The notes under the pieces are model-generated. The model was not told the origin of the DNA and did not search any database. It saw only the letters and a program-made list of their open reading frames with translations. Of a DNA stretch of 38,092 bases, positions 16,966 to 24,268 are shown in pieces. Where the stretch lies: the NCBI RefSeq assembly GCF_016654115.1, contig NZ_JAEQAZ010000075.1, forward strand, positions 1-38,092. The letters are read 5' to 3'. The translations under genes were made by a program, and so were the position numbers. Each line of letters opens with the position of its first letter. Positions within the stretch are counted from its first letter, which is position 1. This stretch comes from Streptomyces sp. MBT53. Its GTDB lineage: Bacteria; Actinomycetota; Actinomycetes; Streptomycetales; Streptomycetaceae.

Positions 16966-17403
16966 TCAGGCGGCGCCCCACGCGTCGACATGTCGGAGCA
17001 CATGGTCGGCGAGCTCGGCCGGCTGGAGGTTGAGGGCCGCCACGGCGGGGCGGCTCAGCGCCACCCGGACCGGTTCAAAGTCGCCCGTGTCGGCGTCGTC
17101 GAGCTCGGGACCGTGCCGGCGGGCCGGGTCCATGTCGAGCAGGTCGGCGAGGAAGTAGTGCTGCACGACGGTGGTCGTATCGCCCGGTTCGGTCAGGGTG
17201 AGGAACTCGGTGGCGGGACCGATCGTGGCGCCGATCTCCTCCAACGCCTCGCGGCGCAGGGCCGCTTCGAGGTCCGCGTCGGAGGGCTCGACACTTCCGC
17301 CGACGGTGGTGAAGTAGGAGTCACCGCCCGGCCAGCCCCGCTTCAGGAACACCAGCCGACCGCGGTCGAGCAGTACGACCCGCGCCTTGTGACGGACCTT
17401 CAT
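16966..17403 (-). CDS. Nudix hydrolase
   Basis: A 145-residue Nudix protein, which would cleave a nucleoside diphosphate linked to another moiety. The Nudix helix is visible as GGSVEPSDADLE followed by LRREALEEIGA. Against the canonical Gx5Ex7REUxEExGU it has Asp for the first Glu and one extra residue before the REALEE core; the metal-binding REALEE part is intact. The ATG at 17401-17403 lies 11 bp downstream of the LacI gene's stop, so the two are probably cotranscribed. The substrate is unknown. Confidence 0.88.
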   Translation of the reverse strand: MKVRHKARVVLLDRGRLVFLKRGWPGGDSYFTTVGGSVEPSDADLEAALRREALEEIGATIGPATEFLTLTEPGDTTTVVQHYFLADLLDMDPARRHGPELDDADTGDFEPVRVALSRPAVAALNLQPAELADHVLRHVDAWGAA

Positions 17404-17414
17404 GTCCGGAGAGC

Positions 17415-18455
17415 CTAGTGCGGCGGGGCCGCCGACGAAGCCCGGACGACGAGTTCGACCGGTGGTTCGGTCACCGGCAGCGGAGGCGCCTGCGGGTTCT
17501 CGATGGCGTGCACGAGAAGCTGGAGACCTGTTCGTGCCATCGCGTCGAACGGCTGTCGTACGGTCGTCAGCGGTGGAGTCACATAGGCGGCGACCGGGGT
17601 GTCGTCGAAGCCGACCACGCTGATGTCCTCCGGGACCCGCCGGCCGGCCTCCGTCAGGGCGCGGATCAGGCCGATCGCCATGTCGTCGTTGGCGGCGAAC
17701 ACCGCGGTGACGCCGGGGTCGTCGGCCAGTGCGCGACCGGCCGCGTAACCGGAGGCGGCCGACCAGTCGCCCTGTACGACCGGCGGTTCCGCCCGGCCGT
17801 TTGCGGCGAGCGCCGCCCGCCAGCCTTCGAGTCGGTCCCGGGCCGAGTACCAGCGCTGGGGTCCCGCCAGGTGGTGGACCGTGGTGTGGCCCAGCTCCAG
17901 CAGGTGTTCGGTGGCGGCCCGCGCCAGCCGGCTGGAGACGATCCCGGCCGTCACCACATGGGGTGCGACGAAGGGCGGCGGCGCGCCGAGGACGAGCACC
18001 GGCACATCGACCCGCGCGGACAGATCTGCGCCGTCCTCCTCGTCGATCGGCTCGGAGATGACGATGCCGTCCACGCCCTGGTCGAGAAGCGAGTCGACGG
18101 CACCGGCGATGCCCGTCGACTCGCCCTCCATCGTGCTGACCACACGGAGTGCGTATCCGGTGTCGCGTACGGCTCGCTCGACGCCCATGAGCAGCGAGGC
18201 GGGGCCGTACAGGGCGGTTCCGAGCGTCACGACGCCGATGGACCGGGTGCGTCCGGAGGCCAGCGCGCGGGCCGCGTTGTTCGAGCGGTAGCCGAGTTCC
18301 TCGGCCGCGGCCAGGACCCGGCGGCGTACGTCCGCGGAGACGTACGGCTCGTCGTTCATGACCCGGGACACCGTCTTCTGCGACACGCCCGCGAGGCGTG
18401 CCACGTCCACACTGCGCGGTGCGGCTCCCGCGCCGCGTCCTGTCCCTGGTGCCAT
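17415..18455 (-). CDS. LacI family transcriptional regulator
   Basis: A 346-residue LacI-type repressor with a helix-turn-helix at about residues 15-36 (SVDVARLAGVSQKTVSRVMN) and hinge YRSNNAARALASGRT, then a sugar-binding-like sensor domain (HLLELGHTTVHHLAGP, VFAANDDMAIGLIRAL, ISVVGFDDTPVAAYVTPPLT). The ATG at 18453-18455 has GGGAG upstream; the frame stays open to 18545 but that extension is not LacI-like. The Nudix gene follows at once. No sugar-uptake genes lie next to it. Confidence 0.9.
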   Translation of the reverse strand: MAPGTGRGAGAAPRSVDVARLAGVSQKTVSRVMNDEPYVSADVRRRVLAAAEELGYRSNNAARALASGRTRSIGVVTLGTALYGPASLLMGVERAVRDTGYALRVVSTMEGESTGIAGAVDSLLDQGVDGIVISEPIDEEDGADLSARVDVPVLVLGAPPPFVAPHVVTAGIVSSRLARAATEHLLELGHTTVHHLAGPQRWYSARDRLEGWRAALAANGRAEPPVVQGDWSAASGYAAGRALADDPGVTAVFAANDDMAIGLIRALTEAGRRVPEDISVVGFDDTPVAAYVTPPLTTVRQPFDAMARTGLQLLVHAIENPQAPPLPVTEPPVELVVRASSAAPPH

Positions 18456-18558
18456 GGCGTCTCCCGATCTTCGGCAGCCGCATCCTAGCCCGCGTCCGCC
18501 GCCCGCAGACCTCGCGCTGTCAGGGAGCGCGGGGCCTGCTGTCACGCGTTCTCCCTTG

Positions 18559-18735
18559 CTAGACCGTGGCCGTGAGGGTCACGTCGACGTTGCCGCGGGT
18601 GGCGTTGGAGTACGGGCACACCTCGTGGGTCGCCTTCACCAACTGGTCGGCGGTGGACTGCGCCAGGCCGGGCAGGTGCGCGGTCAGCGACACGGCGAGG
18701 GTGAAGCCGCCGGTGTTCAGCGCGAGCAGAGCGGC
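18559..18735 (-). pseudogene. Remnant of an organic hydroperoxide resistance (Ohr/OsmC) gene
   Basis: The minus strand encodes the last ~55 residues of an Ohr peroxidase: GGFTLAVSLTAHLPGL, then HEVCPYSNATRGN with the resolving active-site Cys, and a TAG stop at 18559-18561. Upstream of about 18735 the similarity ends, and no start codon or N-terminal half (with the peroxidatic Cys) is present in any frame. Ohr is normally about 140 residues, so more than half is missing. It is a dead fragment. Confidence 0.8.
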
Positions 18736-18911
18736 CGTTCGCAGCCTGCCCCTGCCAGGGGCACGCGTCCCGCCCCCGGGTGATCGACCCCCGCCTCATG
18801 GCCGACGCGACAAGGGCGGGCAAACCGTCAAGCATCGCCCTCGCACAGACATGCGGCTCTCGTTCATATCTACGAACTTGACTCCCGGTGGGTGCCGCCC
18901 TCGCCGAACCT

Positions 18912-18934
18912 CTGATAGTTAAGTTTCCTATCAG
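18912..18934 (+). promoter_or_regulatory. Palindromic chitosanase operator (CsnR-type)
   Basis: CTGATAG (18912-18918) and CTATCAG (18928-18934) form a perfect 7-bp inverted repeat around TTAAGTTTC. It lies 50-72 bp before the chitosanase start. Streptomyces chitosanase genes are known to carry a palindrome with a GTTTCCTA-type core bound by the ROK-family repressor CsnR; this site has that core. The assignment to CsnR is from memory of the family and was not checked. Confidence 0.6.
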
Positions 18935-18983
18935 TTCAACGGCACGACCAACTCCCCACCCCCCACCACCATTTGGAGTCCCA

Positions 18984-19838
18984 GTGGTCCAACCGTTCCG
19001 TGCCTCAGCGACCCCCGAGCCGGCCAGCCCCTCGCGCCGGACGCTCCTCGCGCTCCTCGGCGTGTCGCTCACGGCAGTACCTCTGCTGCGCACTCCGCAG
19101 GCCTCGGCAGCCTCCACGGCGGTCCGGGCGATCGGCCTCGACGACCCGGCGAAGAAGGAGATCGCCATGAAGCTGGTGTCGAGCGCGGAGAACTCCTCCC
19201 TCGACTGGAAGGCCCAGTACAAGTACATCGAGGACATAGGCGACGGCCGCGGCTACACCGCCGGGATCATCGGTTTCTGCTCCGGCACCGGCGACATGCT
19301 CGACCTCGTCCAGCTCTACGCGACCCGCAAGCCCGGCAACGTCCTCGCCAAGTACCTGCCCGCGCTCCGCTCGGTCAACGGAACCGACTCGCACTCCGGC
19401 CTCGACCCCAACTTCCCGAAGGACTGGCGCACCGCGGCGCAGGACACGGTGTTCCAGCAGGCGCAGAACGACGAGCGCGACCGCGTGTACTTCAACCCGG
19501 CCGTCAGCCAGGGCAAGACCGACGGGCTCCGTGTCCTGGGCCAGTTCACGTACTACGACGCCATCGTCATGCACGGCGACGGCGACGACCCCACCAGCTT
19601 CCGCAACATCCGCGCCCGCGCCCTGCGTTCGGCCAAGCCGCCGGCCCAGGGCGGCAACGAGACGACATACCTCAACGCCTTCCTCGACGCACGTGTGTGG
19701 GCCATGCAGCAGGAGGAGGCCCACAGCGACACCACCCGCGTCGACACCGAGCAGCGCGTCTTCCTCCGCAACGGCAACTTCGACCTCAACACGCCGCTGT
19801 CCTGGAAGGTCTACGGCGACAGCTACCACATCAACTGA
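18984..19838 (+). CDS. csnA: GH46 chitosanase, Tat-exported
   Basis: A 284-residue secreted endo-chitosanase that hydrolyses beta-1,4 links in chitosan. The signal peptide has a twin-arginine motif (SRRTLLALLG) followed by a hydrophobic stretch and a PQASAAS cleavage region. The catalytic pair is Glu69 (SSAENSS) and Asp87 (DIGDGRGYTAG), 18 residues apart, as in the Streptomyces N174 enzyme (Glu22/Asp40 of the mature protein). The remainder (IIGFCSGTGDMLDLVQLY, NDERDRVYFNPAVSQGK, WKVYGDSYHIN) is almost family consensus. The GTG at 18984 is chosen because GGAG lies 5 bp upstream; the frame opens earlier at 18888, but that part runs across the operator. Confidence 0.93.
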   Translation: MVQPFRASATPEPASPSRRTLLALLGVSLTAVPLLRTPQASAASTAVRAIGLDDPAKKEIAMKLVSSAENSSLDWKAQYKYIEDIGDGRGYTAGIIGFCSGTGDMLDLVQLYATRKPGNVLAKYLPALRSVNGTDSHSGLDPNFPKDWRTAAQDTVFQQAQNDERDRVYFNPAVSQGKTDGLRVLGQFTYYDAIVMHGDGDDPTSFRNIRARALRSAKPPAQGGNETTYLNAFLDARVWAMQQEEAHSDTTRVDTEQRVFLRNGNFDLNTPLSWKVYGDSYHIN

Positions 19839-19857
19839 CCCGTCCTGTCTGCACGTT

Positions 19858-19954
19858 GAACGGCCGAGGCCGTTCGGGACGGGCTGACGGATCACGGCCG
19901 GACGGGACGAGACGACGCGGCGCCGGGACCCCGAGGTGATGGGTCCCGGCGCCG
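19858..19954. terminator. Two hairpins between the chitosanase and sigma factor genes
   Basis: GAACGGCC-GA-GGCCGTTC (19858-19875) follows the chitosanase stop by 20 bp. A perfect 14-bp stem, CGGCGCCGGGACCC (19918-19931) and GGGTCCCGGCGCCG (19941-19954) with a 9-base loop, lies further on. They would serve both convergent genes. Confidence 0.8.
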
Positions 19955-20045
19955 TGGCACGGTCGCCGCCGGTGGAAACCGACGCATCCCGCGCCGGTCC
20001 CGGACATCGAAGAGGGCCATTGCTTCAAGGAGTTGGGAGAGGAGT

Positions 20046-20702
20046 TCAGGCGGGAGCCGTACATCTGTCGGCGGCGGCGAGAAGCTCGTGGGCCTCGGAG
20101 CGTCCCGCGCGGATCCGCTGTTCGGCGGGGCCGTGCGGGGTGTCCGCCGTGGCGGCGAGGGCGGTCGCCATCCTGGCACGGCCACGGCTCAGCCGGCTGC
20201 GCACGGTGCCGACCGGAATCCCGCAGGCGACCGCGATCCGCTCGTACGGGGTGACCTCGGCGGCGAAGTAGCGGAGCAGCAGGGGCATCCGCAGCGCCGG
20301 GGAGAGTTCCGCCAGGGCCTCCCAGACCCAGTCCCGCAGCGCGTTCCGCTCAAGCCACTGTTCCGGGCCCAACTGCACGGCCTCCAGCGGGAGTTCACTC
20401 ACCGGCCGGACCAGGCCCGCCTCGCGCAGCACCAATCGGCTGGCGTTGCGCACGATCATCCGCAGCCATGCCCCCACGGCCTCCGGATCACGGACGTCGC
20501 CGATCCGCAGCAGCGCCGTCAGCGCCGCGTCCTGCAACACGTCGTCGGCGTCGGCGCCCGGTCCCAGAATGCTCAGGGCCACCGCGCGCATCCCGCCCCG
20601 GTGCCGCTCCAACAGCAGTCCCAGCGCGGCGACTTCACCGGACTGGGCGGCACGCGTCAGCAAAACGTCCTCCCGGCGCGCTCCTTCGTCGGCCTCCCCC
20701 AT
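20046..20702 (-). CDS. ECF-type RNA polymerase sigma factor
   Basis: A 218-residue sigma-70 family protein. Region 2 (about residues 12-90) includes LLLERHRGGMRAVALSILG and ADADDVLQDAALTALLRI; region 4 (about 125-180) includes LSPALRMPLLLRYFAAEVTP and IPVGTVRSRLSRGRARM. After region 4 the tail (AEQRIRAGRSEAHELLAAAD) looks like the start of the linker to a SnoaL-like C-terminal domain found in larger ECF proteins, but the frame stops at once. The ATG at 20700-20702 has AAAGGGA upstream; an adjacent GTG at 20705 is possible. No anti-sigma gene is adjacent. A hairpin (20752-20788) separates it from the oxygenase gene. Confidence 0.88.
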   Translation of the reverse strand: MGEADEGARREDVLLTRAAQSGEVAALGLLLERHRGGMRAVALSILGPGADADDVLQDAALTALLRIGDVRDPEAVGAWLRMIVRNASRLVLREAGLVRPVSELPLEAVQLGPEQWLERNALRDWVWEALAELSPALRMPLLLRYFAAEVTPYERIAVACGIPVGTVRSRLSRGRARMATALAATADTPHGPAEQRIRAGRSEAHELLAAADRCTAPA

Positions 20703-20751
20703 CACCCGATCCCTTTCGGCATCCGTCCGGCTCTTCGCCGCCCTTCGGCGG

Positions 20752-20788
20752 GAGCCGTCCTCCGGGTACGGGGCCCGGAGGACGGCTC
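20752..20788. terminator. Perfect 15-bp hairpin terminator
   Basis: GAGCCGTCCTCCGGG (20752-20766) and CCCGGAGGACGGCTC (20774-20788) pair perfectly around a 7-base loop, 15 bp after the oxygenase stop codon. It ends the oxygenase operon. Confidence 0.85.
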
Positions 20789-20802
20789 ACCGTTCATGCG
20801 GG

Positions 20803-22164
20803 TCAGGCGTCCGCCAGCCAACTACCGTGGAATCCGGCGGGTACCCGTCGCGGCAGGTGGATGGTGGCCACCGGCTCCCGCGTGAGGTTGTCCGCGTCGA
20901 GGATCACGAGGTCGCTCCGGTCGGTCGAGGCGTCGTAGACGTACGTCATGAGCCAGCCCGGGCCGCCGGGTTGCTCGTCGGCGGGGGCGAAGGCCGCCTC
21001 GCCCGGGAAGCGTCCCGGAGCGAAGTAGTGGCTGGCGACGCTCGACTTGCGGAGGTCGTACCGGTGGATCGCGGCACGCGACTCGTCCGGGTCGTACTGC
21101 GGAAGCTCCGGGACGGGAGCCGCGGTGGCGTGGCCGAACTCCGCGGGGAGGCCCGCGAGTCGGTCGTCGATGCGGGGGAACTCGCCCGGGTGATCGTCGA
21201 GTTGCTCCTCCGCGACCACGCCGGTGACGAGGTCGATGGTCCACCGCCACAGGTGGGCGGCCGTCGCCACGGTGACGCCGTCCCGCAGCGACGGGTAGCG
21301 CATGCCCAGCAGGACGAGACGCCGACCGTCGTTCTCCTCATAGGAGTTGAGAGTGTGGAAGACGTAACACGGGTCGATGTCGAACCAGCGGATGTCGCCG
21401 TGCGGGTCGTCCCGGCGCAGCACGCCGAGCCTGGCTCCATAGGCGTCGGACCAGACGTACGGCATGCCTCCGTTCGGATCCATGGCCCGCTCGATGCTGA
21501 ACACGGCGGGCAGGTCCATGAAGACGACATGGTTCCTGGTCAGGTAGAAGTCGTGCATCATCGTGTGCGCCGGTACGTCGATCGGCCGGCTGACGGTCAA
21601 CTCGCCGCCGGCGTCGGCGCGGTGGTAGGTCAGGTAGGGCGCCGAGAGTCCTCCGTACCCGTAGAAGTGGAGTTCACCGGTGACCGGGCAGGTCTTGGGG
21701 TGGGCGGTCATCGGCGTGCGCAGGCGGCCGTCGAAGTCGTAGGGCCCGACCGTGTCGAGTTCGCGCCCGGCCTCGCAGCTCAACTCCTGCGGGAAGGACG
21801 TCTCGACGAGGGCGAGGGTGCGGCCCGCGTGCCGTACGACGTGGGTGTTGGCGACGCCCGCGGCGAGGTTCATCCCGCCGTCGCGGCCGTAGACCTGGGC
21901 GCCCGTGGCGAGGGTGGACGTGCGGACCCAGCGGTTGCGGTACGAGGTCGCCCGGCCGCCGTCGAGGCGGACTCCGTGCACCATCCCGTCGCCGGTGAAC
22001 CAGTGGGCGGAGGCCGCCTCGTGCGGGTTGGGGCCGTTGCGCAGATACCAGCCGGTGAGTTCCGGCGGGAAGGCTCCGGTCACCTCCAGCTCGGTGACCG
22101 TGATCTCGTCGGGGACCGGGGCGAAGTTTCCGGCGAGGTGCGGAGGGGTGTTGTCTGTACTCAC
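20803..22164 (-). CDS. Carotenoid oxygenase family protein
   Basis: A 453-residue non-heme iron dioxygenase of the carotenoid/apocarotenoid cleavage family (RPE65/CCD type), a seven-bladed propeller that cleaves conjugated double bonds. The four iron-binding histidines are all visible: His155 (MTAHPKTCP), His204 (MMHDFYLT), His270 (VFHTLNSYEE) and His446 (GFHGSWLAD). The opening WYLRNGPNPHEA and HWFTGDGMVHGVRL segments are typical. The GTG start at 22162-22164 has GAAGGAA upstream. It lies 23 bp downstream of a small membrane protein gene and is probably cotranscribed with it. No carotenoid biosynthesis genes are in the window; stilbenoid or lignin-derived substrates are also known in this family. 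Confidence 0.93.
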   Translation of the reverse strand: MSTDNTPPHLAGNFAPVPDEITVTELEVTGAFPPELTGWYLRNGPNPHEAASAHWFTGDGMVHGVRLDGGRATSYRNRWVRTSTLATGAQVYGRDGGMNLAAGVANTHVVRHAGRTLALVETSFPQELSCEAGRELDTVGPYDFDGRLRTPMTAHPKTCPVTGELHFYGYGGLSAPYLTYHRADAGGELTVSRPIDVPAHTMMHDFYLTRNHVVFMDLPAVFSIERAMDPNGGMPYVWSDAYGARLGVLRRDDPHGDIRWFDIDPCYVFHTLNSYEENDGRRLVLLGMRYPSLRDGVTVATAAHLWRWTIDLVTGVVAEEQLDDHPGEFPRIDDRLAGLPAEFGHATAAPVPELPQYDPDESRAAIHRYDLRKSSVASHYFAPGRFPGEAAFAPADEQPGGPGWLMTYVYDASTDRSDLVILDADNLTREPVATIHLPRRVPAGFHGSWLADA

Positions 22165-22187
22165 AGGGAATTTCCTTCGGGTGACGG

Positions 22188-22763
22188 TCAGGCGCCCGCT
22201 GCGAGCAGGGCTTCGAGGCGCGCCTGGACCCGCTTCGGATAGATCGAGGTGAAGACCGCGGGGGCGACCAGGCCGACGACATGGGCGGTGATACCGACCC
22301 AGGCGGGCGCGTCGGTCGCGTTGCTGATGGCCAGTACGACGGCGATGAACGTGAACCCGGCTCCCCAGGCGGCCGTGATGGCGTTGTTGACGGAGAGGAA
22401 TCCCGGGGTGTTCCAGTACTCCTCGGGCGTCTGCCGACGGGCGATCCCGAGCGTGAAGGGGCTGCGGAGGAGCATGCTGCCCCAGGCCGTACCGGCGAGC
22501 CAGACGAAGGAAATGACGTCGCTGTGGTCCTGGACGGACGAGTCGGGCGAGCTGAAGGCGATCGCTCCGATGATGACGAAGTAGATGATCGTGCTGATCT
22601 CCAGGACCATCGCGTCCAGCGCCACTCCCCTGCGCCGGTCCTGCAGAAGCAGCAGGAGGCCGACGACGCAGCCGGCCACCGCGCCCCAGCGCCAGTCGGC
22701 GGCGGAGACGAAGCCCGCCACGATCCATGGGTAGAACCCACGCATATAGGCCATGATGCCCAC
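22188..22763 (-). CDS. Uncharacterised polytopic membrane protein paired with the carotenoid oxygenase
   Basis: A 191-residue protein with about five hydrophobic segments (for example GAVAGCVVGLLLLL, ISTIIYFVIIGAIAF, AGFTFIAVVLAI, GITAHVVGLVAPAVF) and a basic C terminus (YPKRVQARLEALL). I do not recognise the family. The GTG at 22761-22763 is preferred because AAGGA lies 7 bp upstream; an ATG at 22793 is also in frame. It is the first gene of a two-gene operon with the oxygenase, behind a strong promoter. It could move or hold the lipophilic substrate in the membrane, which is only an inference from context. Confidence 0.75.
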   Translation of the reverse strand: MGIMAYMRGFYPWIVAGFVSAADWRWGAVAGCVVGLLLLLQDRRRGVALDAMVLEISTIIYFVIIGAIAFSSPDSSVQDHSDVISFVWLAGTAWGSMLLRSPFTLGIARRQTPEEYWNTPGFLSVNNAITAAWGAGFTFIAVVLAISNATDAPAWVGITAHVVGLVAPAVFTSIYPKRVQARLEALLAAGA

Positions 22764-22794
22764 GATGTAATCCTTCGCAGTTCGACATTCCAAC

Positions 22795-22838
22795 TTTGAC
22801 AGGTGGAAGCTAGATGCTCCGCAAACAACATGTCAAGG
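22795..22838 (-). promoter_or_regulatory. Promoter of the membrane protein-carotenoid oxygenase operon
   Basis: TTGACA (22831-22836) and TAGCTT (22807-22812), with an 18-bp spacer, form a strong vegetative promoter on the minus strand. An inverted repeat of CTTTGACA (22794-22801) and TGTCAAGG (22831-22838), with one mismatch, brackets it, so a regulator binding both arms would cover -35 and start site. Confidence 0.6.
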
Positions 22839-22981
22839 TCGGAATATTGAACGAAAGTCCACCGACGCACGGTCCCGGCGCACACCAACTGGCCCTACCT
22901 GCGCGAACGTTGACGACCGCGCCCGACCTCCACACGACCTCCCCGTCCGGCGCACAGAATCCGCAGGGGTAGTTTTCGACC

Positions 22982-23018
22982 TGTCACTATTGGAGTGACA
23001 CGGGTTAGGGTTGTCGGC
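22982..23018 (+). promoter_or_regulatory. padR operator and leaderless-type -10
   Basis: TGTCACT-ATTGG-AGTGACA (22982-23000) is a perfect 7-bp inverted repeat. TAGGGT (23006-23011) follows, and the ATG at 23019 begins 7 bp after it, so the transcript could be leaderless. AGGG in the same box could instead act as a weak ribosome binding site. The repeat is suited to autoregulation by PadR. Confidence 0.5.
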
Positions 23019-23636
23019 ATGAGCCTCCGCAACGCCCTCCTGGGCCTCCTCGTCTTCCGCCCCGGCAGCGGCTACGACCTGCTGAAGATGTTCGACACCT
23101 CGCTCGGCTACGTCTGGCCCGCCAAACAGAGCCAGATCTACGGCGAGTTGACGAAGCTGGACGCGACGGGCCTGATCAAGGTGACGGAGGAGGGCCCCCG
23201 GGGGCGCAAGCAGTACTCGCTCACCCCCGAAGGGCACGCGGAGACGGTGCGCTGGCTGACCGAGAGCCGGGAGAGCAGGCCGCAGCGCAATCCGATGCTC
23301 CTGCAGACCTTCTTCCTGGGGCTCCTGCCGCGCGACGAGGCGGTACAGCGACTCCTCGACCACGCGGAGGCCTCGGCCAAGGAGCACGACACCCTGGTCG
23401 CCCTGCGGGACACGGAGGACTGGGACAAGGACATGCTGACCGTGTGCGGCAGGCTCGTCCTGGAGCACGGCATTCGCCAACGGGTCCTGGAACAGGAGTG
23501 GGCCCGCTGGGCCGCCGAGCAGCTACGCGCGGGGCACGCCGTGGATCCCGACGGGGGTCCAACAGCCGCTCCCGCCAAGGAGATCGACGCGCAGGAGTCG
23601 AGCACCACGGACACCTCCGACGCACCACGCGGGTAG
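23019..23636 (+). CDS. PadR family transcriptional regulator
   Basis: A 205-residue PadR-type regulator. The winged-helix N terminus (ALLGLLVFRPGSGYDLLKMF, WPAKQSQIYGELTKLDATGL, GRKQYSLTPEGHAE) is canonical, and the C-terminal helical domain (PMLLQTFFLGLLPRDEAVQR and on) belongs to the PadR subgroup with a dimerisation coil. The extreme C terminus is hydrophilic and probably disordered. It is divergent from the carotenoid oxygenase operon and likely controls it. PadR proteins often sense phenolics, which would fit a stilbenoid- or phenylpropanoid-cleaving oxygenase. Confidence 0.9.
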   Translation: MSLRNALLGLLVFRPGSGYDLLKMFDTSLGYVWPAKQSQIYGELTKLDATGLIKVTEEGPRGRKQYSLTPEGHAETVRWLTESRESRPQRNPMLLQTFFLGLLPRDEAVQRLLDHAEASAKEHDTLVALRDTEDWDKDMLTVCGRLVLEHGIRQRVLEQEWARWAAEQLRAGHAVDPDGGPTAAPAKEIDAQESSTTDTSDAPRG

Positions 23637-23671
23637 CGGTCGCCCGGCGGAACGTCGTAGCACCCGGATCC

Positions 23672-24268
23672 TCAGACGGAGGCCTCCCCGGCGGGCAGCA
23701 GCTGGACCAGGCCGACCCGGTTCTCCTCGTCCGCATCGAGATGGACGGCCCGGACTCTCCAGCGGCCGGCGGGCAGCGGGACCGGCGCCTGGGCGGGCGA
23801 CCCGCCACCGGGATACTCGACCCCCAACTCGCCACCCGCTTCGGCGGAGTCCATGAGCACGGCCGGGCCGTCCGACACCCACTCGCCGCACTCCTCCCAC
23901 GGGGCGGCGGGGTCCGCGAGCACCGACTCCGCAGCGGCCTTGAGGCCGGTTTCGGAAGAGGCGCCGAGCCACCGCAGGAATGCCCTGCACTCCGGCAGAT
24001 AGCAGCTGGTGGCCGGTTCGTCCGCGAGGACCAGCGCCTGTGCACCGCTCACGCCGACGGAGATCACACCGGCTAGATCGTCCACCGCGCAGGCCCGGTC
24101 GTAGTCGTCCGGAGCGGTGCCGTCGCCCACCATGACACCGCTCTCCGTGCATCCGTGCCAATCGGCCAACGCGGAGACGGGGACGGCTATCAGGGGTCCG
24201 CCCATCGACTCCACCCAGACAGGGGAGGTGGGTGACACATCGGTGGCGGCGGGCGAGATCGAGTCCAT
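23672..24268 (-). CDS. Imm21-like immunity protein family member
   Basis: A 198-residue soluble protein resembling the Imm21 family, a class of predicted immunity proteins for polymorphic toxins. Family-like segments are WVESMGGPLIAVP, DDYDRACAVDDLAGV, ALVLADEPATSCYLPE, PWEECGEW and PLPAGRWRVRAVH. The ATG at 24266-24268 is preceded by CACACT-GGCGGC and has no ribosome binding site, so it may be leaderless. No toxin or secretion gene is adjacent, and in Streptomyces such proteins often occur alone. It converges on the padR gene with a 35-bp gap. The family assignment is from memory. Confidence 0.65.
   Translation of the reverse strand: MDSISPAATDVSPTSPVWVESMGGPLIAVPVSALADWHGCTESGVMVGDGTAPDDYDRACAVDDLAGVISVGVSGAQALVLADEPATSCYLPECRAFLRWLGASSETGLKAAAESVLADPAAPWEECGEWVSDGPAVLMDSAEAGGELGVEYPGGGSPAQAPVPLPAGRWRVRAVHLDADEENRVGLVQLLPAGEASV

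Noticed and set aside
18542..19237. 231-codon minus-strand ORF across the chitosanase 5' region
   Set aside because: It runs antisense to the signal peptide and catalytic region of a clear chitosanase and crosses the Ohr remnant in the wrong frame.
20803..23636. A carotenoid biosynthesis (crt) cluster
   Set aside because: No phytoene synthase, desaturase, cyclase or GGPP synthase gene is present; only the cleavage oxygenase is.
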